From: Ga0077530 sp046293075 | Lineage (GTDB): Bacteria > Pseudomonadota > Alphaproteobacteria > Rhizobiales > Hyphomicrobiaceae | Direction of reading: 5' to 3' | Length of the DNA stretch: 64,000 nt | NCBI GenBank assembly: GCA_046293075.1 | Contig: JBKBPL010000002.1 | Location: forward strand, 208,101 to 272,100 | In this document: positions 47,958-56,784 of the stretch, one piece after another | Numbering within the stretch: position 1 is the stretch's first letter | How the letters are laid out: every line of letters starts with the position of its first letter | The notes under the pieces: generated by a model | Seen by the model: the letters and a program-made list of their open reading frames with translations, nothing else | Told to the model about the DNA's origin: nothing | Database searches by the model: none | Program-made: the position numbers and the translations under genes

Positions 47958-48371
47958 TCAAACGCCAAGGGCCTTGGCGGCCCGATCGGCCTCTTCGGGA
48001 CGGACATAGATGATGTAGCCAAAGCCGCCCCGGCCATCCGCCACGCCGGTGGAGGCAAACACGACCACATTGGCGTCGCGCAGCTTCTCATGGATATGGG
48101 CGAGCGCGCCGACCTCGTCGTCGCCCTGGACGACCAATGCGGGGTGCGGGCCGTCAAGCGGAATGCCCGCCGCCTGTGCCGCGTGCCGCAGCAGCGCGGT
48201 ATCGTCAGGAAATACAGTGAGCTGCGTTCGGGCTGGCCCAAATGGCACCGCGGTGACCGCAACAAGATTGACCCCCTGCTGCGACAGCTCGGAGAGCACC
48301 TGGTATCCAGTCTCAGGCGCTTCGGACACCGTGATGTAGAAGTAATCGATGCGGCGAACCGTGTAGGCCAT
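47958..48371 (-). CDS. ACT-domain-like protein
   Basis: A 137-residue protein with two ACT-like beta-alpha-beta units: RRIDYFYITVSEAPETGYQV...GVNLVAVTAVPFG and HPALVVQGDDEVGALAHIHE...VVVFASTGVADGRGGFGYII. Such small proteins may bind amino acids or other effectors. No partner enzyme is adjacent. It appears intact, unlike its convergent neighbour. Confidence 0.65.
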   Translation of the reverse strand: MAYTVRRIDYFYITVSEAPETGYQVLSELSQQGVNLVAVTAVPFGPARTQLTVFPDDTALLRHAAQAAGIPLDGPHPALVVQGDDEVGALAHIHEKLRDANVVVFASTGVADGRGGFGYIIYVRPEEADRAAKALGV

Positions 48372-48722
48372 GGCGCATTCCTACCCTCACAGAAATCAGG
48401 GCGGCGCGGACTTCGGTCTCCAAGTCGAGCCCAGAGAGTATATCGGCAATTGCCGCCAGCGCCAGCCGGCGGTCGTCCTGCAAGCGCGCAGGGCATCGCC
48501 CTTCTCCCGCAAGCCAGCAGTTCCGGCGGGCCATGACCGCCGCTCTTACACCACCGGCTGGGACGCGATCGCCTGCCCCGGCGCCCCTGCCGCGCGCGCC
48601 CTCCTCAACCCCGAAGACAAGGCCCCTGGCGCCCACTGCAGGCGCGACGTCCTTTCCGCGTGCACAGGTGCCGCAATCCGGCTAAACCGCCTGCCGGAAC
48701 CCCTTGGCACACAGGCTTTCCC
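48372..48722. other. Intergenic region before prmA
   Basis: 351 bp with no gene I can support. It should contain the promoters of the ACT-like gene and prmA. Short open frames here on both strands have compositions like the complementary strand of coding DNA but no recognisable protein. Confidence 0.35.
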
Positions 48723-49607
48723 ATGTACCGCGCCCGGATCGCGCTGGACGATGTCGGCACGGCGCGCACGATCGTCGGCCTCATCGAGGAGTCGGTGACG
48801 CATCCGCCGCTCGCCGTGAGCCTTTTCGAGGCGCCCGGGGGCGGCTGGACGATCGATGCCTACTATGAGGCAGACGTCGACGAGGCCGCGATCGCCCGCC
48901 TCATCGTGGCCGCCAACTGCGATGCGCCCGTGACCGTCGAGGCCGTCCCCGATGAGAACTGGGTGGCCGTCAGCCAGGCAGGCCTGCCTCCGGTCATAGC
49001 GGGTCGCTTCCTCGTTCACGGGAGCCATGACCGGGCGGTCGCTCGCCCCAGGCGCGATGCCATTGAGATCGATGCAGGCGAAGCTTTCGGCACTGCGCAT
49101 CATGCGACGACGCTCGGCTGCCTGCTGGCGATCGATCGGCTCACCCGCCGGCGGCCGTTCAGGCGCGTGCTGGATCTCGGTTGTGGCTCGGGCGTGCTCG
49201 CCATAGCGGCGGCACGGGTGCTGCCAAAGGCTCGGATCGTGGCGGCCGACGTCGATCCCGAGGCCGTTCGCGTGGCCGCTGAAAACGTGCGCAAGAACGC
49301 GCTCGCCAGCCGAGTCCGGGTCGTGACGGCGCAAGGGCTCGATCATCAAGAGCTCCGCCGCCGCGCGCCCTTCGACCTCGTGGTGGCCAACATCCTTGCC
49401 GAGCCGCTGATCCGGCTCGCGCGACGGCTTGCTGGCGTGATCCCGCCCGGGGGCATCGTCGTGCTCTCCGGTATCCTGCCGTCGCAGGCGGCTGCCGTCC
49501 TGGCGGCCTACGGTGCGGCCGGTTTTGCACGGATCCGCGTCGAACAGTTGAACGGCTGGGTTGTCCTCACGCTCGCGCGCCGGAGCCGCCGTGCGCTCGG
49601 CGGCTGA
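48723..49607 (+). CDS. prmA: Ribosomal protein L11 methyltransferase
   Basis: A 294-residue SAM-dependent enzyme that trimethylates L11. The N-terminal substrate domain ends in ENWVAVSQAGLPPVIAGRFL. The catalytic domain has DAGEAFGTAHHATTLGCLLA, SAM motif VLDLGCGSGVLAIAAAR near residue 155, ADVDPEAVRVAAENVRKN, and VVANILAEPLIRLAR (NxxA signature). Start at 48723 begins the conserved MYRARI. A tRNA gene follows 72 bp downstream. Confidence 0.93.
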   Translation: MYRARIALDDVGTARTIVGLIEESVTHPPLAVSLFEAPGGGWTIDAYYEADVDEAAIARLIVAANCDAPVTVEAVPDENWVAVSQAGLPPVIAGRFLVHGSHDRAVARPRRDAIEIDAGEAFGTAHHATTLGCLLAIDRLTRRRPFRRVLDLGCGSGVLAIAAARVLPKARIVAADVDPEAVRVAAENVRKNALASRVRVVTAQGLDHQELRRRAPFDLVVANILAEPLIRLARRLAGVIPPGGIVVLSGILPSQAAAVLAAYGAAGFARIRVEQLNGWVVLTLARRSRRALGG

Positions 49608-49679
49608 TGGGGTTGCACCCCGGGGCGACGCTTGATAAGAGAGGCCTCCCGGCGGCTGGCTCGAGCGACAGCGGCCTGT

Positions 49680-49753
49680 TGGGGGATCGTCTAATGGTAG
49701 GACTGCAGACTCTGACTCTGCCTGTCTAGGTTCGAATCCTAGTCCCCCAGCCA
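49680..49753 (+). tRNA. tRNA-Gln (anticodon CUG)
   Basis: A 74-base cloverleaf with encoded CCA. Acceptor arms are TGGGGGA and TCCCCCA, the anticodon stem is GCAGA/TCTGC around the loop CTCTGAC (anticodon CTG), and the T-arm holds GGTTCGAATCC. All stems are fully paired. Confidence 0.95.
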
Positions 49754-50000
49754 CACCTCAGGCCGCCCCTAATTCCACTGTGTTTCAACGCTTTGCGGCG
49801 GCGCCTCGGGCACCTGATCCCCCAATTGCGCCCACCAAAGCCCTTGCACCGACAATGCGCGGTCGCTCCATGCCGCCGGCCCGCTGGATCCTCTTGCGCC
49901 GCCATCGACACGCGCGGCCCCGGGCGGGCCGCGTAAAGACAGCGCCTCGATGGCCCACCGTTCTGGGGACAGATCTCGGGCGCGGTTTTCCCTGGAGACG
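49754..50000. other. Intergenic region after tRNA-Gln
   Basis: 247 bp between the tRNA and the convergent arginine decarboxylase gene. I see no repeat of the tRNA 3' end, no integrase remnant and no credible reading frame. Confidence 0.35.
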
Positions 50001-50552
50001 CTAACCAAAGCGGAACACGGCAGCCGCAATGGTGCACGTCCAAAGCCCCGCGCAGTCGCCCTCGGCGAAAGCCGTGATGGACTTGCTCTCGATGATCAGG
50101 CTGCTCGTCTCATAAACGCGCTTGCGCTCATTCCAGGCGGCGTCCGGATCGAACTCTATCCCCAAGGTCGACGCCAGCATGGTCGCCGCAAGATCCTCGG
50201 CATAATCGCCGCTCTGGGACTCTTCCATGCCAAAGCCGTGGTGCTCCGAGATATAGCCGTACATCGAGGGATCGGACGGCCGCGCTAGGCCGATGCTCGA
50301 GTTGATGCGCCGTCCCGGCTCGTTCGTCTCGCATCGTGCCATCACGGCAAAGGTGATCTCTCCCGGCTGCAACGTTGCGACACCTGCGCCCCGCTCCAGC
50401 TCGACGCACCCTGGAGGCAGGATCGAGGAGACTGCCACGAGGTTCTGCTGCTCGATGTCGGCGTCACGCAGTGCCAGCTCAAATGCCGTCAGCCGCTCCT
50501 TGTGCGTGCCGATGCCTCGCGTGAGGAAGAAGCTCTTGGGGATGGGAAACAT
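50001..50552 (-). CDS. Pyruvoyl-dependent arginine decarboxylase
   Basis: A 183-residue PvlArgDC, which makes agmatine from arginine using a self-generated pyruvoyl group. The autocleavage site is the Ser-Ser in RRINSSIGLARP near residue 85, giving a beta chain and an alpha chain with N-terminal pyruvoyl. Other conserved parts are IPKSFFLTRGIGTHKERLTA, LVAVSSILPPGC, SEHHGFG and a final EGDCAGLWTCTIAAAVF. No signal peptide. No agmatinase or transporter is adjacent, so use (polyamine synthesis or acid response) is open. Confidence 0.9.
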   Translation of the reverse strand: MFPIPKSFFLTRGIGTHKERLTAFELALRDADIEQQNLVAVSSILPPGCVELERGAGVATLQPGEITFAVMARCETNEPGRRINSSIGLARPSDPSMYGYISEHHGFGMEESQSGDYAEDLAATMLASTLGIEFDPDAAWNERKRVYETSSLIIESKSITAFAEGDCAGLWTCTIAAAVFRFG

Positions 50553-50696
50553 GGGCCGTGCATCCTCCTCGCGCGATGCCTCCTGCTCGGCCCCAGCATC
50601 AAGACGCCGGGATGATGCGTCAACACGGGCGGCAGGCCGTGGTTCCTCTATGCATGATCGCGGACTGACCAGCGTTGATGCCCGCGGGACGGCAAG

Positions 50697-51908
50697 CTAA
50701 CCGATCTCACGCGCGGACCACCTCAGTGCCATGGGACCCAGGATGGTCCCGAGCCCCATCACCATGAAGGCAGCCGTCCAGCCGATATCGCTCTGCGCAC
50801 CACCGGCAGCGTCGATCGCCAGGCCCACTGCGGTGCCTCCCAGTGCCGCCATGCCGAAGCCAATCATCGAGTGGAGCGCCATGGTGGCCCCTCGCTCGGC
50901 CGGCACCGCGCTCATCGCCATCCCAGAGGTCAGCGCACCCGAGTCCCCCGGCAGCGTGAACGCGTAGACGAGCAACAGCACGAGCAGCAGCGGCGGGGGC
51001 GCCGCAACGAGCCAGGCGATCGCAAAAGCGACCACGCCTGAGGCCGTCATCACGGTCGAGATGCTACGGTGACGTCCGAAGCGCAGCGCGCCCTCGTTGC
51101 CAAGCACCGTTGCCGGCACGGCGATCAGCGTGATGATGACGCTAAGGACGATCGGATCGAACACGGTCGCCGCGCCCGTGCCGCCACCACGGGCCACGAT
51201 GTAGGACCAAAACGCGACCAGCCACGTCCGGAACCCATAGAGCTCAAAGCAATGGATGCCATAGCCGAGGATGTAGCCCATGGCCGTCCGGTTGCGGAGA
51301 ACGGGGCGGAAGTCGAGAAGGCGATGACCCTGCGCCGCAGGCCATGCGGGCGCGAGCATGAGGCACACTGCGATCATCACAACAGGCGCCGCTCCCGTGA
51401 CGACAAAGGCCATCCGCCAGCCGTAACGGTCGGCGATCACCTGCGACACGAGGAAAGATAGCCCGACGCCCAGCGAGAAGCAGGCCGTATAGAGGGTGAT
51501 GCTTCGCGAGTGGTCGCCGGGTCCCAGCCGATCGGTGAGCGCCCGCAGCCCCGGCATGTAGGCGCCCGCGCAGCCAATCCCTGCGAGGGCCCAGAGGAGC
51601 GTCGCGGAGATGAGCCCTGAGGCCAAGAGCCCGAAGGCAACCGTCGCCGCACCCATCACAGCAGATCCGACGAGCAGAACGAGCCGCGCGTCGATCCGGT
51701 CGGTCAACGTCATGAGCAGGGGGACCCCCGCCATGTAGCCGAGCGAATAGGCGCTTGCCATGATGCCGGCCTCGGTCGCCGTGAGCCCCCAGAGCGGCAT
51801 CAGATGCTGGGCCATGACGGCCGGCACCACCACGTGGGAGAGCAGGTTCGCAACCTGCCCCGCACACATGGCCGCCACGAGCCGTCGTCCTTCGAGCGTC
51901 AAGGCCAT
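50697..51908 (-). CDS. MFS transporter
   Basis: A 403-residue, 12-helix permease. The motif-A-like loop between helices 2 and 3 is MTLTDRIDARLVLLVGSAVM; other features are LTDRLGPGDHSRSITLYTAC and the C-terminal half beginning near NRTAMGYILGYGIHCFELYG. Substrate unknown. The ATG at 51908 opens the first helix region; the frame remains open upstream but the extension is basic and unlike a transporter. It lies upstream of the arginine decarboxylase on the same strand with a 144-bp gap. Confidence 0.85.
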   Translation of the reverse strand: MALTLEGRRLVAAMCAGQVANLLSHVVVPAVMAQHLMPLWGLTATEAGIMASAYSLGYMAGVPLLMTLTDRIDARLVLLVGSAVMGAATVAFGLLASGLISATLLWALAGIGCAGAYMPGLRALTDRLGPGDHSRSITLYTACFSLGVGLSFLVSQVIADRYGWRMAFVVTGAAPVVMIAVCLMLAPAWPAAQGHRLLDFRPVLRNRTAMGYILGYGIHCFELYGFRTWLVAFWSYIVARGGGTGAATVFDPIVLSVIITLIAVPATVLGNEGALRFGRHRSISTVMTASGVVAFAIAWLVAAPPPLLLVLLLVYAFTLPGDSGALTSGMAMSAVPAERGATMALHSMIGFGMAALGGTAVGLAIDAAGGAQSDIGWTAAFMVMGLGTILGPMALRWSAREIG

Positions 51909-52650
51909 CTGTTCTTCTGACTGACGCGAAACAGGGCGGCAGCGGTCCGCCTTTTCGACCGGATTTTGCGAGAAGCGACGCCCGTAATGGGGTCGACGTG
52001 ACACGTGCGTGATGCCCTTACCCGACGCAAAACCAATCTTGAAAGGCGTGCCCGCATAACGGACATGACTCTCGGCGACATGTCTACCCGGGATTCTCGC
52101 CGCGACGGCCACGCTGCCCCCATCGGCCCCGACCCGTCTCGTCTGTGGGAGCACAGCCGGCGCCGCCAAAGTCCACCTGCACGATGCCTCCACCGGCCGC
52201 ATCATCGTGCATGGCTCTCCCGGCCCTGAGCAGGCGGCCAGTCGAGGCTCAATGCGGAAAGCGCGGCCCGCTTGGCAAAGGCGTCACCTGCGTAACCCGT
52301 GTCAATGCACAGGCCTTCGCATCTTGGTGCGTCCGCCTGGGGCGTGGGCGGTGCGGGATGTACAGGCGGAATGTGGCCGCGAATGCAACGGATCTCTACC
52401 TCGCTGGGGTCCGTCTATTCGATCCCACCCACATCACGAAGGGGCTTCAGGAATGGAAGGCTCAATCCCAGGGGGGAGTGTCGTGCGGTTGCTGGCGCTC
52501 AGTTTCGCGCGCGGTCCGAGGCCCAGCTCGGCTCCGCCCATGGTAGCGAAGCCGCGCTCCAGCCGCATCGGCTCGACCGTCAGAGCTGCGCGGCCGCCGA
52601 GGATCCTTGGGCGGCTGAAGAACCCGGAACACCCATAGTCAAGCTGTCAG
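51909..52650. other. 742-bp region without a recognised gene
   Basis: Short frames exist on the plus strand, including one whose translation contains AGAAKVHLHDASTGRIIVHG around 52150-52215, then breaks into unconvincing sequence. The region may hold a decayed gene. I see no repeats, RNA gene or terminator of note. Confidence 0.35.
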
Positions 52651-53001
52651 CTATCGGCTCTTGCCTGACTTGTTTCTCGGGCGCGTTGTCACCGCGACGC
52701 CGCCGGGGGCGCGCTTGGTCACACAATAGCCCTTGCCACTCGCACAGCCGCTGACGGCCGGCGCAGGGTAGACTTTCGTATTCTTGGACGCCAATGGCGG
52801 CGGGTTCCCTGGATTACGGCGCCCCGGCCTAGCCGCCGGGCTGGACTTGGTCGCGCCGCCCCACGTTCCCGTCGAACCCTTTGACGTACGATGGTCACGA
52901 ACAATGGGATCGGCATCAGCGAAATTGGACAACAATGCGAAGCTCATTGCCAGGAAGGCTGCCGCCACCGCAGAGCGGGTCACAACGGTCGTGAGATTCA
53001 T
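52651..53001 (-). CDS. Small secreted hypothetical protein
   Basis: A 116-residue protein with a signal peptide (residues 1-31, ending FADA). The mature part is Pro/Gly/Ser/Lys-rich with two cysteines (SGCASGKGYCVTKR), which may form one disulfide, and ends in a basic tail (TRPRNKSGKSR). No family recognised. GGGAACAAACA precedes the ATG. Divergent from the L,D-transpeptidase gene with a 246-bp gap. Confidence 0.6.
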   Translation of the reverse strand: MNLTTVVTRSAVAAAFLAMSFALLSNFADADPIVRDHRTSKGSTGTWGGATKSSPAARPGRRNPGNPPPLASKNTKVYPAPAVSGCASGKGYCVTKRAPGGVAVTTRPRNKSGKSR

Positions 53002-53247
53002 TGTTTGTTCCCATCCCTATTTGTATGTTCGAATAAGTCGATGGCGCTTGCGTATCGTCTCCTCTTCGTTTTCCTTCCGATTTCCAGCTCCAAACTATTC
53101 CGATCGCCAGAGGGGTCAAGCGCCGCGAGGATGCCGAGGGATCGCACACGACCTTGTCCCGACCTCAGGCTTGCGATTAGCTACCGCTTGAGACCTCCAT
53201 ACAGCCGCGCTGAGTCGTGTGAGGTCGGCGGGATCGGGGGAAACCAG

Positions 53248-54015
53248 ATGAACTTGGCTCGGTCGGCAATGCTCGGCGTCCTCGCTGGGACGTGCGTTAT
53301 GGGGACCACCTTGCAGGCCCAGGGCCAGGCGCAGTGGAATGCGGGCGGCGCACCCGCCTTCCAAAGCGATCTCGAGCGGCGCGAACGCCAGCTCGAGGCG
53401 GAACGTGCCGAACGCCGCAAGTCCTACAGCTTCAGCTACCCCAGATACATGGACGGGGGCGAGAAGCCGGACATCAAGCCGGAAAAGCCGCCGGTGGCCT
53501 ACCTCGACAAGAACGAGCCGCCCGGGACCATCATCGTCGATACGGGCGGACGAACCCTCTATTTCGTGCTCCCCAGCCGACGTGCCTATGCTTATCCGAT
53601 CTCCGTTGGACGTGAGGGTTTTGACTGGACGGGCACCGAGCGGATCAGCCGCATTGCCTCCTGGCCCTCCTGGACGCCGCCGCCGGAGATGCGCCAGCGT
53701 CAGCCCGGCCTGCCCATCACCGTCTCCGGCGGCCTCATCAATCCGCTGGGCGCGAAGGCACTCTACCTCGGCAATACGATCTATCGCATACACGGCACCA
53801 ACAATGCGCGCTCGATCGGGCGCGCGTCGTCGTCCGGCTGCTTTCGGATGATGAACGCGCACGTCGTGCATCTGGCATCGCTGGCGCGCGTCGGCACAAC
53901 GGTGCGCGTCGTCCGGAGCTACTCGGGCGTGAGCACGACCGCACCACTTTCCTCGCTGTTCTCCGGCTTTGGCCTTGGCGAGGATCCCGCGCCGAAGCGG
54001 ACCAAGAAGAAGTAG
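53248..54015 (+). CDS. L,D-transpeptidase (YkuD domain)
   Basis: A 255-residue periplasmic enzyme that forms 3-3 crosslinks in peptidoglycan or attaches proteins to it. Signal peptide residues 1-26 (MLGVLAGTCVMGTTLQAQ). A charged linker with ERRERQLEAERAERRKSY follows. The YkuD domain (about 95-235) has PPGTIIVDTGGRTLYFVLPS and the catalytic block YRIHGTNNARSIGRASSSGC, with its His and the nucleophilic Cys followed by FRM. The C-terminus ends in basic KRTKKK. Start 53248 follows GGGGGAAACC. Confidence 0.92.
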   Translation: MNLARSAMLGVLAGTCVMGTTLQAQGQAQWNAGGAPAFQSDLERRERQLEAERAERRKSYSFSYPRYMDGGEKPDIKPEKPPVAYLDKNEPPGTIIVDTGGRTLYFVLPSRRAYAYPISVGREGFDWTGTERISRIASWPSWTPPPEMRQRQPGLPITVSGGLINPLGAKALYLGNTIYRIHGTNNARSIGRASSSGCFRMMNAHVVHLASLARVGTTVRVVRSYSGVSTTAPLSSLFSGFGLGEDPAPKRTKKK

Positions 54016-54263
54016 CGCCGACATGCCCTGCACGGTGGCGCGACAGCCGCCTGGACGGGAGGCGGTGCGGGCGCGCTTGTCGCCGCCGTGCCGGCTCCCG
54101 GCAACGGTGGGCGCGCTTTCAATGCGCCTGGTCCCGGCTCGCCTTCAAGACACAACCTCTGAACCATTTTGCAGCTGACCGCGACCTACGAGGGAGCCGT
54201 CCGCAGGGCCCGTCTGTTCTGCAGGCGGACACGGTCATCCTCCAATGGGCCAGGGGTCATGTC

Positions 54264-54356
54264 ATGCGTGAGTTGATCGCACCGGCGCTGCTTTTTCTCG
54301 GGTCGCATCTGCTGATCCTCTGCATCGCAATGCAGATGTACGCGGTTGGGCAGTAG
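54264..54356 (+). CDS. 30-residue membrane microprotein
   Basis: A short frame encoding 30 residues that starts MRELIAPALLFLGSHLLILC and ends IAMQMYAVGQ, i.e. one hydrophobic helix with polar ends. AGGGG lies ten bases before the ATG. It lies between the L,D-transpeptidase gene and a convergent secreted-protein gene. No family assigned, and expression is uncertain. Confidence 0.4.
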   Translation: MRELIAPALLFLGSHLLILCIAMQMYAVGQ

Positions 54357-54434
54357 CCGCATTCTCGTGCCTCACGGCTCGACCCAGCAGGACGATGGTT
54401 GGCTCTCCGGTGAGGCCGAACGCTCCAACGAAAA

Positions 54435-54460
54435 GCCCCGGTCTCACAGGAGACCGGGGC
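54435..54460 (-). terminator. Strong Rho-independent terminator
   Basis: GCCCCGGTCTC and GAGACCGGGGC form a perfect 11-bp stem with an ACAG/CTGT tetraloop. On the minus strand it is followed by TTTTCG, 27 bp past the stop of the gene ending at 54487. Confidence 0.85.
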
Positions 54461-54486
54461 CATGTGCTCTCGGTGACGTCGTTCTC

Positions 54487-54765
54487 TCAGTAGTCGCAGT
54501 ACCAGATCGGCCCGACGCGCACGCACGCTGCCGGCCTCTTGCCCCTACCGTCCCAGCGGCGGCACGTTCGGCGCTCACCCCAACGATTGTGGCGGTGCCA
54601 GCCGCGCCGATCGCGTTGGCACGAGCGGTGATTGCCATGAACCTGAATGAGCTCCGTGCGCACGCCGTCCGGCAGTTGCCCCAGGTTTGCCGGCGCCGCC
54701 GAAGCCAAGGTCGCGGCTGATGCAAGAATGGCTGCGGCTGCGAGCGTCTTGAGAACGATGGTCAT
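54487..54765 (-). CDS. Small secreted Arg/Cys-rich hypothetical protein
   Basis: A 92-residue protein with a signal peptide (residues 1-23, MTIVLKTLAAAAILASAATL). The mature part is rich in His, Arg, Trp and Cys (NHRSCQRDRRGWHRHNRWGE, TCRRWDGRGKRP, CVRVGPIWYCDY), with four cysteines for two disulfides. Similar short His/Arg-rich exported proteins are common in Hyphomicrobiales; their function is not known to me. AAGGAGAG precedes the ATG. Confidence 0.7.
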   Translation of the reverse strand: MTIVLKTLAAAAILASAATLASAAPANLGQLPDGVRTELIQVHGNHRSCQRDRRGWHRHNRWGERRTCRRWDGRGKRPAACVRVGPIWYCDY

Positions 54766-55186
54766 TTATCTCTCCTTTTTGAATACACTCGGCCCGCAGT
54801 TAACGCTCGAGCTGGATCGTCGGTTCCGCAATTATGCGCCCACGGGAAATCCTCGCGCGTGGCGACCGGACGAGGCGCCTTCGATCGATGTGCGCCGCGC
54901 GCCCGCTGCAGCGGCCCTCATGACGTGCTGTTCTTCTTGACAGACTGCGCCAGCGTGACGAAATTATTACTGTGGTGATCGCCCTGACGGAGCCGTGAGC
55001 CTGGTGGCAGATGTGCCCGGTCTCCTTTGGATCGCTCCATGAAAGCGGCGATCGTCGCGAGTGCCAACAGCGCGTGGAGGTCTCATGGAGCCACCGCAGA
55101 AGCACCCAGGCCGGAGCCGAAGGGCGAAGGCACGGTTTGGCGGCGCCAACTGATCAGACCAAACCGGACTCACATACAATCTGGTG
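54766..55186. other. Intergenic region before the candidate small RNA
   Basis: 421 bp with no supported gene. It holds the promoter of the minus-strand secreted-protein gene, and, near its right end, TACAAT (55175-55180) as a possible -10 element for the structured transcript that follows. Confidence 0.35.
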
Positions 55187-55290
55187 ACATCGAACGAGGG
55201 TACAGCCTCGTGAAACAGCCCGGCGTTGCTGGGCGTGAATCGGAAGTGATGAAGGGCCCCGCTTCACGCGCGTCGTGACGGGGCTTTCGC
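55187..55290 (+). ncRNA. Candidate structured small RNA with terminator
   Basis: Three hairpins stand in series. CGAGG...CCTCG is at 55195-55210. GCCCGGC-GTT-GCTGGGC is at 55218-55234 (7-bp stem with one G-U pair). GCCCCG...CGGGGC at 55256-55284 has an inner TCACG/CGTGA pairing and is followed by TTTCGCTTT, as in an intrinsic terminator. TACAAT lies seven bases before the proposed 5' end; no good -35 is visible. No reading frame fits. No known family matches in my reading. Confidence 0.4.
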
Positions 55291-55620
55291 TTTGGAGCGC
55301 GGCGCGAGCCAGCGCGGGCGAGCCCATCAGGCGACGAGCGGATGACCTCCCGGCCCGTCATGATCCGTGGCGAGCGCGCACGGACGCCGCGGCGCCTCAG
55401 AAGGCAGTCGCGTCGACCATTCCCTATTGCATAGTTCCGATGACGCGCGCGCATCGCGCTTAGCCGGTCTGCGATGGTCAATCCGCCCCAATCCGATGCA
55501 GACTGATCAGTGCCAGAACCGGCACCCGCCCGCGCGGACGACAGGCCCAACTGCCGCCGCCGGGTCCTCGGATTGCTGCGAACAACTCGGAGCAACCAAA
55601 ACATCCGATGGAGGAACCCC

Positions 55621-56703
55621 ATGGAACTCGGCTACTTCACCATGCCGTCGCATCCCCCCGAGAGACCGCTCAAGGATGGCCACGAGTGGGAGTTGCAGGT
55701 GATCCGCTGGCTCGATGAGCTCGGCTACAAGGAATGCTGGATCGGCGAGCATCACACGGCACCCTGGGAGCCGCACCCTTCGCCCGACCTCGTGGTCGCG
55801 CAAGCCCTCATGCAGACGAAGAACATCCGCCTTGGCCCCGGCGGCTTCCTGCTCCCCTACCACCACCCCGCCGAGCTCGCGAACCGCGTCGCCATGCTCG
55901 ATCACATCTCAGGCGGACGGCTCAACTTCGGTGTCGCGGCCTCGGGTCTGCCGAGTGACTGGGCCATGTTCAACGTCGACGGCAACAGCGGCGTCAATCG
56001 CGAGATGACGCGCGAAGCGCTCGACATCATCTTGAAGCTCTGGTCGACGAACGAGCCATTCGAGTACGTCGGAAAGTTCTGGACGGTGAAGAACCCGGAA
56101 GAGATGTACGGGTTCCTGAGACCCCACATCAAACCGCTGCAGAATCCGCACCCGCCGATTGGCGTCGCGGGCCTCTCCAAGGGGTCGGACACGCTCAAGC
56201 TCGCCGGCGAGCACGGCTATATCCCGATGAGCCTGAACCTCAACCCGGCCTACGTCTCGAGCCACTGGGAGTCGGTCGAGGCTGGCGCCGCGAGGACCGG
56301 CCGCAAGCCAAGCCGCAGGGATTGGCGGATGGTCCGCGAGGTATTCGTCGCGGATACGGATGCCGAGGCCGAGCGCCTGTCGGTCGGCCTCCACATGGGC
56401 CGCATGATGCGCGAGTACTTCCTCCAGCTCCTCGCGAATTTCGACTTCCTCACCTATCTCAAGCACGACCAGAGCGTCCCTGACAGCGACGTGACGCCGG
56501 AATACTGCGCCAAGCACAACTGGATCATCGGCTCGCCAGCGACCGTCGCGGAGAAGATCGAGAAGATCCACGAGGACGTCGGCGGCTTCGGGCACCTTCT
56601 GGTGTTCGGATTCGACTACGTCGATCACCCGCAGGCGTGGCGGCACTCGCTCGAACTGCTCGCGAAAGAGGTGCTGCCGAAAGTGCGGCATCTCTCGGCC
56701 TGA
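55621..56703 (+). CDS. LLM class flavin-dependent oxidoreductase (luciferase-like monooxygenase)
   Basis: A 360-residue TIM-barrel FMN enzyme. It starts MELGYFTMPSHPPERPLKDG and has GYKECWIGEHHTAPWEPHPS, LGPGGFLLPYHHPAELANRV and LDHISGGRLNFGVAASGLPS, all typical of bacterial luciferase-type monooxygenases that take reduced FMN from a partner reductase. No reductase gene adjoins. GGAGG is eight bases before the ATG. Substrate unknown; relatives act on terpenes, alkanes or F420-linked compounds. Confidence 0.88.
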   Translation: MELGYFTMPSHPPERPLKDGHEWELQVIRWLDELGYKECWIGEHHTAPWEPHPSPDLVVAQALMQTKNIRLGPGGFLLPYHHPAELANRVAMLDHISGGRLNFGVAASGLPSDWAMFNVDGNSGVNREMTREALDIILKLWSTNEPFEYVGKFWTVKNPEEMYGFLRPHIKPLQNPHPPIGVAGLSKGSDTLKLAGEHGYIPMSLNLNPAYVSSHWESVEAGAARTGRKPSRRDWRMVREVFVADTDAEAERLSVGLHMGRMMREYFLQLLANFDFLTYLKHDQSVPDSDVTPEYCAKHNWIIGSPATVAEKIEKIHEDVGGFGHLLVFGFDYVDHPQAWRHSLELLAKEVLPKVRHLSA

Positions 56704-56718
56704 GCACGACAACACAGA

Positions 56719-56746
56719 ACGCCCGCCGGCGATGGCCGACGGGCGT
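56719..56746. terminator. Hairpin between convergent genes
   Basis: ACGCCCGCCGGC and GGCCGACGGGCGT pair over 11 of 12 positions around a four-base loop, just after the LLM gene and before the end of the convergent outer-membrane-protein gene. Confidence 0.55.
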
Positions 56747-56784
56747 CATGCTGCACTCAGGCCGGTGGGCGCTCGGCCCTCCTG

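Noticed and set aside
49680..50000. Genomic-island junction at tRNA-Gln
   Set aside because: No integrase gene and no repeated tRNA 3' end was found in the window.
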